A stretch of 32,779 nt of DNA from Thermoplasmata archaeon. Lineage in GTDB: Archaea; Thermoplasmatota; Thermoplasmata; Lutacidiplasmatales; UBA184. The notes under the pieces are model-generated. The model saw only the letters and a program-made list of their open reading frames with translations. It ran no database searches and was not told the DNA's origin. Position 1 is the stretch's first letter. Every line of letters starts with the position of its first letter. The position numbers and the translations under genes were made by a program. The stretch covers positions 1 through 32,779 of the forward strand of contig JAKIVR010000017.1 in assembly GCA_022750455.1 (NCBI GenBank), in the 5' to 3' direction. This document shows, in pieces, positions 7,936-15,147 of the stretch.

Positions 7936-8826
7936 ATGGAAGGCGTCCTCACCCTCGCGGGCGAGGGGACCCGCATGCTCCCGTGGAGCCGCGGGCTGCG
8001 CAAGGAGTTCCTCCCGCTGCACGACCAGGGGCAGGACGGGTCGACGATCCTCAAGCCGGTCGCTCACTTGGCGCTGGAGTCGCTGGTCGGCGCCGGCGCG
8101 GACTCGATCACGCTCGTCGTCTCGCTGCGCGACATCGCGACCGCCAAGTCGTACTTCTCCATCGATCGGGAGTTCCTGGAGCGGCACGGCCACCACCGCG
8201 AGCGGCTCTCCGAGACCCAGCAGTTCTACGACACCTTGAGCCGTCTCAAGATCCACTTTGAGGTCCAGCCCGAACCGCTCGGCTTCGGCGACGCCGTGCT
8301 GCGTGCGCGGAGCGCCGTCGGCCACGAGCCGTTCCTCCTCCACGCCGCGGACGCCGTCCTCTGGGAGCACACCCGGGGCCACACGCTCCGCGTGCTCGCG
8401 GCGCTACGGGAGGCCGAGAAGCTGGACGCCGTCCTCCTGGTCCGTCACGTCGCTGATCCCCGACGGTACGGGGTCGTCGAGGGGACGCCGGCCGGACGAT
8501 ACCGGGGCTACCGTCGTCTGAACGTCGTCCGCATGGAGGAGAAGCCGGCGAAGCCGAAGTCGGCGTGGGCGGCGACCGCCGTCTACGCGTTCTCCCCGGA
8601 GCTGTTCACCGCGCTCGACCGGGTCCGCCGCCGCGACCACCCGAAGGAGCTCGAGGTCACCGACGCAATCCGCGAGCTGCTCGCCGGCGGAGGCCGCGTG
8701 GCCGCCCTCGTGCTGACGCAATCGGTCGGCTCGTGGCGCTCCGTCGGATCTCTCGAAGGCTACCTGCGGGCGTTCCACCAGAGCCGGGCGTGGTCGAAGT
8801 CCCCGGTCCACCGGGCCCCGGCGTGA
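7936..8826 (+). CDS. GalU-like sugar-1-phosphate nucleotidyltransferase (probable UTP-glucose-1-phosphate uridylyltransferase)
   Basis: A 296-residue nucleotidyltransferase of the GalU/RmlA type. The N-terminal signature LAGEGTRMLPWSRGLRKEFL at 7-26 holds the nucleotide-binding GxGTR and the catalytic Lys. Downstream are QPEPLGFGDAVLRAR, the usual substrate-binding stretch, and HAADAVLW where GalU has the metal-binding Asp. RYGVVEGT and VRMEEKPAKPKS are further family segments. It lies eight bases after sulfoquinovose synthase, so the natural reading is that it makes the UDP-glucose which that enzyme consumes. The sugar and base cannot be proven from sequence; dTTP-glucose specificity is possible. 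The start ATG is at 7936. Confidence 0.85.
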   Translation: MEGVLTLAGEGTRMLPWSRGLRKEFLPLHDQGQDGSTILKPVAHLALESLVGAGADSITLVVSLRDIATAKSYFSIDREFLERHGHHRERLSETQQFYDTLSRLKIHFEVQPEPLGFGDAVLRARSAVGHEPFLLHAADAVLWEHTRGHTLRVLAALREAEKLDAVLLVRHVADPRRYGVVEGTPAGRYRGYRRLNVVRMEEKPAKPKSAWAATAVYAFSPELFTALDRVRRRDHPKELEVTDAIRELLAGGGRVAALVLTQSVGSWRSVGSLEGYLRAFHQSRAWSKSPVHRAPA

Positions 8827-8937
8827 CCCGGTCGCCGTTCGCAGAGGGTTAAGAGCAGGGCCCCCTTGCGGGAGCCGTAGGAACCGGCGCTCCCGTCGTG
8901 GGCGCGGGGGAGGCACACCGCATCGTTGAAGCGCCAA

Positions 8938-10005
8938 ATGGTCGATATGCTCTCGGATCTGGTGAAGATCCCGAGCGACTCCTTTGCGGACAAGCAGGAG
9001 ATCCTCGACTACGTGCAATCGTTCACCGACCAGATCCGCATGCGGAACACCCTCTTTGGGGAGTCCGGTGCGCCCGCCCTCCTCGCCGAGTACGGCCAGA
9101 GCGGCGTCGTCTTCTCCGGCCACCTGGACACGCCGCCGATCGGCGACTACTGGAGCTTCTCGCAGAGCCAGGTCGCGGCCGGCCGGATGTACGGACGCGG
9201 CGCGGCCGACATGAAGGGGACCGTCGTCGCCATGCTCCAGGCCGCCCAAGACCTGGTCGCCCGGAAGATCCCGGTCTGTCTCGCCTTCAGCACCGATGAG
9301 GAGACGACGATGCAGGGCGCCATGGCGCTCTCGAAGACGCTCCCGATCCGGCGCGCGAAGGCGATCGTCGTGGGCGAGCCCACCGGTCTGCGCGTCGCCT
9401 ACGCGGAGAAGGGCGTCCTCGACCTGACCATCGAGACCCGGGGCAAGGCCGCGCACGGCGCGATGCCCCACCTCGGGGAGAACGCCATCTCGAAGATGAT
9501 GCGGATCCTCCGGGGACTCGAGGGGTTCAAAGGACGCATCGCCCACCCGGAGCTCGGCGTCGTCACCGTGAACGTCGGCACGTTCAACGGCGGCACGAGA
9601 CTGAACGTGGTGCCGAACAAGTGCACCGCCGAGGTCGATATCCGGTTCCCCCCGCCGTACTCGCCGGACCAGTTGTACCGCGAGATCGAGGAGCATCTCC
9701 GCCGGAACAAGACCCCGTTCACTCTCCGACGCATTCTCCAGATGCCCTCCGTCCAGATCGATCCGAACGCCGAGCACGTCCGCCTTCTCCAAGAGGTCGC
9801 GGCCGCCGAGACCGCGGTGCTCGTCCACGCCTCCGAGGCGGTCCACTACTCCCAGGTGAACCCGCGCGTGGTCATCTTCGGCGCCGGGGAGGAGGAGCTC
9901 TCGCACCAGGCGAACGAGTACGTCAAGATCGAGGCCGTGGCGCGCGCCTCGGAGATCTTCAAGAAGTACGCCCAGCGGATGGTCTCCCCTCGCTCCGCGG
10001 GATAA
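8938..10005 (+). CDS. M20-family zinc peptidase/deacylase (ArgE/DapE/LysK type)
   Basis: Di-zinc hydrolase of 355 residues that removes an acyl or aminoacyl group. Metal ligands are visible in order: GHLDTPP with His62 and Asp64, GRGAADMKG with Asp91, STDEETT with the catalytic and metal-binding Glu pair 121/122, VVGEPTG with Glu147, and ELSHQANE near the C-terminus with His323. The dimerization (lid) domain starts near 160 (KAAHGAMPHLGENAI). Candidates are acetylornithine deacetylase, succinyl-diaminopimelate desuccinylase or LysW-lysine hydrolase; sequence alone does not decide, and no arginine or lysine synthesis genes adjoin it. The ATG at 8938 was preferred over an in-frame TTG at 8926. 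It sits between the sulfosugar genes and two glycosyltransferases, nine bases before the first of them. Confidence 0.85.
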   Translation: MVDMLSDLVKIPSDSFADKQEILDYVQSFTDQIRMRNTLFGESGAPALLAEYGQSGVVFSGHLDTPPIGDYWSFSQSQVAAGRMYGRGAADMKGTVVAMLQAAQDLVARKIPVCLAFSTDEETTMQGAMALSKTLPIRRAKAIVVGEPTGLRVAYAEKGVLDLTIETRGKAAHGAMPHLGENAISKMMRILRGLEGFKGRIAHPELGVVTVNVGTFNGGTRLNVVPNKCTAEVDIRFPPPYSPDQLYREIEEHLRRNKTPFTLRRILQMPSVQIDPNAEHVRLLQEVAAAETAVLVHASEAVHYSQVNPRVVIFGAGEEELSHQANEYVKIEAVARASEIFKKYAQRMVSPRSAG

Positions 10006-10014
10006 GGCCGGGTC

Positions 10015-11196
10015 GTGCGGATCGCCGAGGTCTCGACCCGGTACCCGCCGGGGCCCGGTGGGGTCGAACGTCACGTGTTCGAGCTCTCGCACCGGCTCGC
10101 GGCCCGCGGCGACGACGTTCGGGTCTTCTCGAGCGACCTGTACCGAGAGTTCCCCTGGGAACGGTTCCCCGCGAGCGTCCCGCGCCGCTCGAACGAGTCG
10201 GGCGTCCGGGTGGAGCGGTTGCGGGTCGTCTCGCTGCCGGGCGAGATGCACTACCCGTTCTTCCTAGGGCTCGGGGCCGCCCTGCGCCGGGCGGAACCCG
10301 ACGTAGTGCACGTCCACACGTACGGGACGCACCACGTCGCCGTCGCCCGGCGGTACGGGAGGCGGACGAAGACCCCGTTCGTCCTGACGACCCACTTCCA
10401 CCCGATCTGGTCGATCGAAGGGGGGGCCGCCCGCCATCGACTGCGCGGGTTCTACGATCGCCGGCTCGCCGCCCCCATTGTGGCGAATGCGGCCCGGGTG
10501 ATCGTACAGACCCGGGAGGAGGAGAGGCTGCTGCGCGAAGTGCTCCCGACGTTGCCACCGGTCGTCCGGATCCCTCCGGGCCATACACCGCTGCCCCCCC
10601 CGGTCCCGGAGGAGACGATGCGCCGGGTCCTTGGGCTCGACGGACCGTACGTGCTCTTCGTCGGACGGCTCGCTTCGAACAAGGGGTTGGAAGGGCTGGT
10701 CGACGCCTTCGTCCCTCTCGCGAGCCACGACCCGACCGCCTCGCTCGTGCTGATCGGGGAGGACGGGGGGATGCGGGACCGGGTCGAGCGGCGGATCCGG
10801 GAGCGGGGGCTGGCGGGCCGGGTCCAACGGACCGGCCACGTCGAGGACGAGGCGCTCCTCGCCTCGGCATTCCGGTCCGCGCAGCTGGTGGTGCTGCCGA
10901 GCGACTACGAAGCGTTCGGTCTCGTCCTGTTGGAGGCGCTCGGCCACGGCCGGTGCGTCATCGCCTCGAGGGTCGGGGGGATCCCGGAGGTCCTTGACGG
11001 GGGCAAGGCCGGTTGCCTCGTGCCCCCCCACGACGTCCCCGCCCTGAGCGAGGCGTTGCTGCGACTCTGGGACTCCGAGGTCGAGCGAGTTCGTCTCGGC
11101 GCGTACGGTCGGACCGAGGTGGTCCCGCGCTACTCGTGGGATCGGGTGGCGGCGGAGATCCAACAGCTGTTCCAGACGGTGGTGGACCACCCGTGA
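10015..11196 (+). CDS. GT4-family glycosyltransferase
   Basis: GT-B fold retaining glycosyltransferase of 393 residues. The N-terminal acceptor domain begins RIAEVSTRYPPGPGGVERHV, with the glycine-rich GGVE loop typical of GT4. The donor domain has YVLFVGRLASNKGLEGLVDA around 217-236, a common uridine-sugar signature, and the EX7E motif in SDYEAFGLVLLEAL near 302-315, followed by VGGIPEVL. There are no membrane segments, so it would act at the cytoplasmic face. The start is a GTG at 10015 (an ATG is absent before the first strand). The stop overlaps the next GT4 gene as GTGA. The closeness to sulfoquinovose synthase suggests that it may transfer sulfoquinovose or glucose, which is inference only. 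Confidence 0.9.
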   Translation: MRIAEVSTRYPPGPGGVERHVFELSHRLAARGDDVRVFSSDLYREFPWERFPASVPRRSNESGVRVERLRVVSLPGEMHYPFFLGLGAALRRAEPDVVHVHTYGTHHVAVARRYGRRTKTPFVLTTHFHPIWSIEGGAARHRLRGFYDRRLAAPIVANAARVIVQTREEERLLREVLPTLPPVVRIPPGHTPLPPPVPEETMRRVLGLDGPYVLFVGRLASNKGLEGLVDAFVPLASHDPTASLVLIGEDGGMRDRVERRIRERGLAGRVQRTGHVEDEALLASAFRSAQLVVLPSDYEAFGLVLLEALGHGRCVIASRVGGIPEVLDGGKAGCLVPPHDVPALSEALLRLWDSEVERVRLGAYGRTEVVPRYSWDRVAAEIQQLFQTVVDHP

Positions 11197-12386
11197 ACGT
11201 CGCCCTGGTCACCCTTCGATTCGACGCGCCCGGGGGCGTCGAGACGACGGTCCGCCAGCTCGCCCAATACCTGAAGTCGCAGGGCGACCAGGTCACCGTC
11301 TACGCGACGGATCTCTTCAACGAAGGTCGATGGGAGCGCCGGACCGACTTTCCCGACGAGGTCGACGGGGTGCCGGTCCGGTGGTTCCCGGTCTACAAGC
11401 GGCTGATCCCGGGACTGACGCTGCCCCTACCGGTCGGGATGACCGAAGCGCTCCGGACGACACCCCACGATCTGATCCACGCCCACTCCCACCGGTACGG
11501 CCACGTGCTCACCTCGGCCGCCGCCGCGGCGTCCTCCGGGGGCCAGAGCGTGATCTCGACCCACTACCACCCCGCGAGCTCCTGGGAGACCCCGTGGCGC
11601 GCCGACCTCCTCCGGGGACAGGACTTTCTCTTCGGTGCCAGCGCGTACCGGATCGCGGCCCGGCTCATCGTGGAGACGGAGTTCGAGGCGGGACAGGTGC
11701 GAGAGTTCGCCCCGGCCGAGAAGATCCGGGTCGTTCCGCCGGGCATCGACCTCGCCCCGTGGAAGGAGGCGCCCCCGCCCACCACCGCGACGGACCCCCC
11801 GTTACCCGAGAGGTACTTGCTGTTCGCCGGACGGATCGCCCCGAACAAGGGGCTCCGCACGTTGATCGAGGCGTTGTCGCGCCTGACGGGCTCCCACCGG
11901 CTCCCTCTCGTCGTGATGGGTCGCGATTGGGGCGAACAGGCGTCGTTGGAACAGCTCGCCCGCGCGCGCGGGGTCGCGGATCGCGTGATCTGGCTCGGCC
12001 ATCTGAAAGGTGCCGCGTCGTACCGTCGGGTGGTCCGGCGATCGACCGTCTTCGTACTACCGAGCGAGTACGAGGCGTTCGGGCTCGTCCTGTTGGAATC
12101 GATGGTGGCCGGCTCCCCGATCGTCGCGACGTCGGTCGGAGGGGTCCCGGAGGTGCTCGCCCACGGCAAGGCGGGCCGACTCGTCCCGTACGAGGACGCC
12201 GCGGCGCTCGCTCAGGCGATCGAGGCGACGCTCGACGACGAGGCGACCACGCGGGCGATGGTCCAGTTCAGCCGCGAGTACGTCGAGCAGTTCAGCCTCC
12301 GGCGATCGATGGAGATGCACCGCGAGGTCTATCGCGAGGTCATCGAAGGCGGAAGGTCGAGGCGGGCGACCTCGTTGGCGAACTGA
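11193..12386 (+). CDS. GT4-family glycosyltransferase, second copy
   Basis: A 397-residue retaining glycosyltransferase with the same domain order as its upstream neighbour but clearly divergent from it. The start NVALVTLRFDAPGGVETTV contains the GGVE loop. HAHSHRYGHV and STHYHPASSW form the acceptor side. YLLFAGRIAPNKGLRTLIEA lies in the donor domain. The EX7E motif is in SEYEAFGLVLLESM, followed by VGGVPEVLAHGKAG. The GTG at 11193 overlaps the previous stop by four bases, indicating coupled translation. Its 3' end runs into a short minus-strand ORF (12329-12463). Two consecutive GT4 enzymes usually add successive sugars to one glycan or glycolipid. The acceptor is unknown. Confidence 0.9.
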   Translation: MNVALVTLRFDAPGGVETTVRQLAQYLKSQGDQVTVYATDLFNEGRWERRTDFPDEVDGVPVRWFPVYKRLIPGLTLPLPVGMTEALRTTPHDLIHAHSHRYGHVLTSAAAAASSGGQSVISTHYHPASSWETPWRADLLRGQDFLFGASAYRIAARLIVETEFEAGQVREFAPAEKIRVVPPGIDLAPWKEAPPPTTATDPPLPERYLLFAGRIAPNKGLRTLIEALSRLTGSHRLPLVVMGRDWGEQASLEQLARARGVADRVIWLGHLKGAASYRRVVRRSTVFVLPSEYEAFGLVLLESMVAGSPIVATSVGGVPEVLAHGKAGRLVPYEDAAALAQAIEATLDDEATTRAMVQFSREYVEQFSLRRSMEMHREVYREVIEGGRSRRATSLAN

Positions 12387-12463
12387 CGCAACGCCGTCCG
12401 TTCGGCCGCCGGATGCAGGATCGAGGCGGCCCAGAGGATCGCGGCGAGGAGACGGTACTTCAT
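12329..12463 (-). CDS. Small hypothetical protein coupled to the aminotransferase
   Basis: A possible 44-residue protein that begins KYRLLAAILWAASILHPAAE and is basic overall. Its ATG overlaps the aminotransferase stop as ATGA, the same coupling seen at other junctions in the window. The last 58 bases overlap the 3' end of the convergent glycosyltransferase gene. The composition looks protein-like: an N-terminal hydrophobic helix followed by a charged amphipathic helix (TALRQFANEVARLDLP). I do not recognise a family. It could be a chance ORF. Confidence 0.4.
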   Translation of the reverse strand: MKYRLLAAILWAASILHPAAERTALRQFANEVARLDLPPSMTSR

Positions 12464-13602
12464 GCGCCCACGCTCTCGGCGTACTCGTGGAGGATCCGGA
12501 TCCCCCGCCGCAGGTTCGCCCGGGAGTTGGCGAACGACAGTCGCAGGTGACCGGCTCCGAGCGAGCCGAACGCGTCGCCCGGGGTCGTGATCAAGCCGCG
12601 CCGGAGCAGGGCGTTGGCGACGTCGCCGGCCGAGCCGGGCCAGCGGAACTGGGGGAACGCATAGAACGCGCCGCCGGGGATGGTGCAGCGCAGTCCCGGG
12701 ACTTGGTTGAGCGCCTTCCCGATCAGGCCCCGGCGGGCCCGGAACTCGGCGATCATCGCCCGGTTCACGGACGGGCCGGCCTCGAGCCCGGCCAAGACGG
12801 CGATCTGGGCCGGCGTGGGGGGACACGCGATGAGGTGGTAGTGGATCTTGTTGATCTCCGCGGCGATCGGCGGCGGCGCCACGACAAAGCCGAGGCGCCA
12901 GCCCGTCATGGCGAACATCTTGGAGAACGAGTGCACGATCACGACCCGCTCGTGCGTCCCCCAGAACGAGCGGAACTTCCCATCATAGACCATCTCCTCG
13001 TACACCTCGTCCGAGACGATGGTGAGATCGTGCTCCTGCGCGATCTTGCGGATCCGGGCGACCGCGGACGCGGAGAGGACGCCGCCGGTCGGATTCGCCG
13101 GCGAGTTGACGACGATGGCCCGGGTACGCTTGGTGATCCGGCGTTCGAGGGAGTCGAGATCCGGCTGGAATCCGCGGCGCTCGTCGAGATCGTACGGGAC
13201 CGGGGTCGCGCCGCACATCTTCGCATGGGCGGGGTACAGGACGAAACCGGGATTCGGCACCAACACTTCGTCCCCGGTATCATAGAGGGTCAGGGCCGTG
13301 GCGGCGAGCCCCTCGGAGCCGCCGGCGGTGACGACCACGCTCTCCCGGCCGATCTCGGGCGTGATGTGACGGTACCGGGCCGCGATCGCCTCCCGCAGCG
13401 CGGGAAGTCCGGCCGAAGGTCCGTAATGGTTGTCGCCGCGTTGCACGGCTTCGCACAGGGCGTCCCGGACGACCGCCGGGGGATTGAAGTCCGGCTCGCC
13501 GAGACCGAGGTTGATCGCGTTCGGAGGCGCCGCCTCAAACATGCGGCGAATCCCGGAAATCTCGAGGGCGAGCGCCCGCCGGGCGATCACTTTGGTTGCC
13601 AC
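12460..13602 (-). CDS. Class I PLP-dependent aminotransferase (aspartate aminotransferase-like)
   Basis: Fold-type I aminotransferase of about 380 residues. Visible features are NLGLGEPDFNPP near the N-terminus, HYGPSAGLPALREAIA, VVTAGGSEGL, NPGFVLYPAHA, NSPANPTGG, VSDEVYEEMVYD with the PLP-binding Asp and Tyr, HSFSKMFAMTGWRLGF containing the Schiff-base Lys, and the C-terminal LRLSFANSRANLRRGI with the substrate carboxylate-binding Arg. This is the archaeal AspC-like subgroup; candidate substrates are aspartate, alanine or aromatic amino acids. The start is uncertain: GTG at 13602 is used here. GTG at 13590 would place a TTAA-containing box (13615-13620) at the leaderless spacing of about 27 bases. 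The frame stays open further upstream without similarity. Confidence 0.9.
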   Translation of the reverse strand: MATKVIARRALALEISGIRRMFEAAPPNAINLGLGEPDFNPPAVVRDALCEAVQRGDNHYGPSAGLPALREAIAARYRHITPEIGRESVVVTAGGSEGLAATALTLYDTGDEVLVPNPGFVLYPAHAKMCGATPVPYDLDERRGFQPDLDSLERRITKRTRAIVVNSPANPTGGVLSASAVARIRKIAQEHDLTIVSDEVYEEMVYDGKFRSFWGTHERVVIVHSFSKMFAMTGWRLGFVVAPPPIAAEINKIHYHLIACPPTPAQIAVLAGLEAGPSVNRAMIAEFRARRGLIGKALNQVPGLRCTIPGGAFYAFPQFRWPGSAGDVANALLRRGLITTPGDAFGSLGAGHLRLSFANSRANLRRGIRILHEYAESVGA

Positions 13603-13755
13603 CGACGGATGCGACTTAAGGTTTGGCGATTCCCGACGAGCGGACGACGATCTGACGCGACGGTCTAGCGTGCTGCGGCGGATTCTCGTCGAAAATCGGC
13701 CGAGGTCGTCCATCGAAACCTTTTCCAACCGGGACCGACTCTCGGGCCCTTGGCG

Positions 13756-13947
13756 ATGGACGTTCGGACGGTTCTTCTCGGTGTGGAAGAGCGCGACAAG
13801 TGGCGACGCCGGCTCGCCACCTTGGAAGGGGCGCTGCGGGACGTGCGGACGCGCCGCCAGCACGCGGAACGTCGGTTGAAGATCCTCAACCGGGAGCTCG
13901 CCCGCCTCGGTCGTCCGCCCGCCGCCGGAGCGGTCGATGCTCGCTGA
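13756..13947 (+). CDS. Small coiled-coil protein A of a coupled pair
   Basis: A 63-residue, strongly charged protein. After a short start (MDVRTVLLGVEERDKW) it is one long predicted helix with heptad-like spacing of Leu and Ala (RRLATLEGALRDVRTRRQHA, then RLKILNRELARLG). The start is taken as the ATG at 13756, although an in-frame TTG lies six bases earlier. It overlaps the next small gene by 11 bases, so the two are probably translated together. No family is recognised. By size and helical character it could be a prefoldin-like or assembly-chaperone subunit, which is speculation. The 153-base gap upstream is divergent with the aminotransferase gene. Confidence 0.6.
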   Translation: MDVRTVLLGVEERDKWRRRLATLEGALRDVRTRRQHAERRLKILNRELARLGRPPAAGAVDAR

Positions 13948-14173
13948 GCCCCGCTCGCTCCCGGTGTTCCCGAGCCGGCGCGCGGCCCTCGACTCCCAGC
14001 GCGCCGCGTTGGAGACCGAGGTGAGCGCCTTGTCCCGCGAGGAGGCGTACTTGTCCCGGCAGATCGAGCGCGCGGGGGAGCAGGTGCGCTACTACGAGCG
14101 GTTGTTGAGGGACCTCAAGCGGGATTGGGACCGCCGCCCTCCGCTCCGCGAGCTCGTGCGCCAGTTCCGCTGA
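13937..14173 (+). CDS. Small coiled-coil protein B of a coupled pair
   Basis: A 78-residue protein. Residues about 15-60 form a continuous helix with regular hydrophobic positions (ALETEVSALSREEAYLSRQI, then ERAGEQVRYYERLLRDLKRD). A short tail, RRPPLRELVRQFR, follows. The ATG at 13937 lies inside the end of the previous gene, in another frame, so translational coupling is likely. It ends 12 bases before the ketopantoate reductase-like gene. I do not recognise the family. Matching helix length suggests that it may pair with the preceding protein in a hetero-coiled coil. Confidence 0.6.
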   Translation: MLAEPRSLPVFPSRRAALDSQRAALETEVSALSREEAYLSRQIERAGEQVRYYERLLRDLKRDWDRRPPLRELVRQFR

Positions 14174-14185
14174 TCCGGTGCGGCC

Positions 14186-15136
14186 GTGCGCGTCATCGTC
14201 TTCGGGGCCGGGGCCGTGGGCGGCCTCGTCGCCGCGAAGCTGCTGGGAGGGGACCGGGAGGTCGTCGTCATCGCCCGGCTCGACGACGTCGTGGTCCTGC
14301 GGAGCCGGGGCCTGCACGTGTCGGGTCGGACCGAGGGCACGTTCGAGCCGTCGTCGTTCGACGGCCTGGTGATGGGGATGGAGGCGGACGCGGTCGTTCT
14401 CACCGTGAAGAGCTACGACGTGTACGAGGCCGCCCGGCAGATCGGGAGGTTCCTTCCGACCCACCCGCCGCTCCTGGCGCTGCAGAACGGTCTCGGCATC
14501 GAGGAGCAGATCCTCGATGGACTGCGGGCCGAGGGATCGCCGACGCCCCCGGGCCGGGTGACGCCGGGAATCTCGACCGTCGCCGTGACCCGCCGGGCCC
14601 CGGGGGAGCTGTTCCACGCCGCGGAGGGCGAGGTGATCCTGCCGAGCCCCTCGGAGGCGGGATCGAAGGCGTCGGCCGACCGGTTCGAAGGGCTGCTGAC
14701 CTCCGGGGGCTTCTCCGTTCGACGCGTGGGGGAATTCGCCCGCGAGCGCTGGCGGAAGGTGATCGTCAACGCGGCGATCAACCCCGTCACCGCGGACCAC
14801 GACGTCCTGAACGGTCAGTTGGCGAGGGACCCGTGGCGGGGGCAGGCGGAGACCCTCCTCCACGAAGCCCAAGCGGTGGCCGAGGCCGAGGGGATCTCGT
14901 TCGACGACTCCGAGATCGAGGCCGACCTGTGGCGGATCGTGCGGGCGACCGCGGCGAACGCCTCCAGCATGCTCCAGGACGTGCGCCGGAACCACCGGAC
15001 GGAGGTCGAGGCGATCACGGGGGAGATCCTCCGACGGGGCGTGACGCACGGATTGGAGCTGCCGGCGAGCCGCCGAGTGTACGACCGGCTCAAGGCCCGG
15101 GAACCCGCCGCGCCGCCGGGTGAGCAACGTTCATAG
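14186..15136 (+). CDS. panE: Ketopantoate reductase-like protein (ApbA/PanE family)
   Basis: NADPH-dependent 2-dehydropantoate 2-reductase family, 316 residues, acting in pantothenate/CoA synthesis. The N-terminal Rossmann motif is RVIVFGAGAVGGLVAAKL. VVLTVKSYDVYEA and LLALQNGLGIEEQIL are the typical NADP-domain strands. The C-terminal helical domain contains RWRKVIVNAAINPVTA with the catalytic Lys, and RRNHRTEVEAITGEILRRG with the substrate-contacting Glu. The start is GTG at 14186, directly at the first Rossmann strand. The family includes paralogues of unknown substrate, and the gap from other CoA genes leaves some doubt. The next gene, phosphoglycerate kinase, starts 11 bases later. Confidence 0.87.
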   Translation: MRVIVFGAGAVGGLVAAKLLGGDREVVVIARLDDVVVLRSRGLHVSGRTEGTFEPSSFDGLVMGMEADAVVLTVKSYDVYEAARQIGRFLPTHPPLLALQNGLGIEEQILDGLRAEGSPTPPGRVTPGISTVAVTRRAPGELFHAAEGEVILPSPSEAGSKASADRFEGLLTSGGFSVRRVGEFARERWRKVIVNAAINPVTADHDVLNGQLARDPWRGQAETLLHEAQAVAEAEGISFDDSEIEADLWRIVRATAANASSMLQDVRRNHRTEVEAITGEILRRGVTHGLELPASRRVYDRLKAREPAAPPGEQRS

Positions 15137-15147
15137 ACGGCCAGCCA

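Noticed and set aside
8404-10251. 615-codon minus-strand open frame across the nucleotidyltransferase, M20 and first GT4 genes
   Set aside because: Composition is shadow-like (Arg/Asp/Gly/Leu repeats) and it lies opposite genes with clear catalytic motifs.
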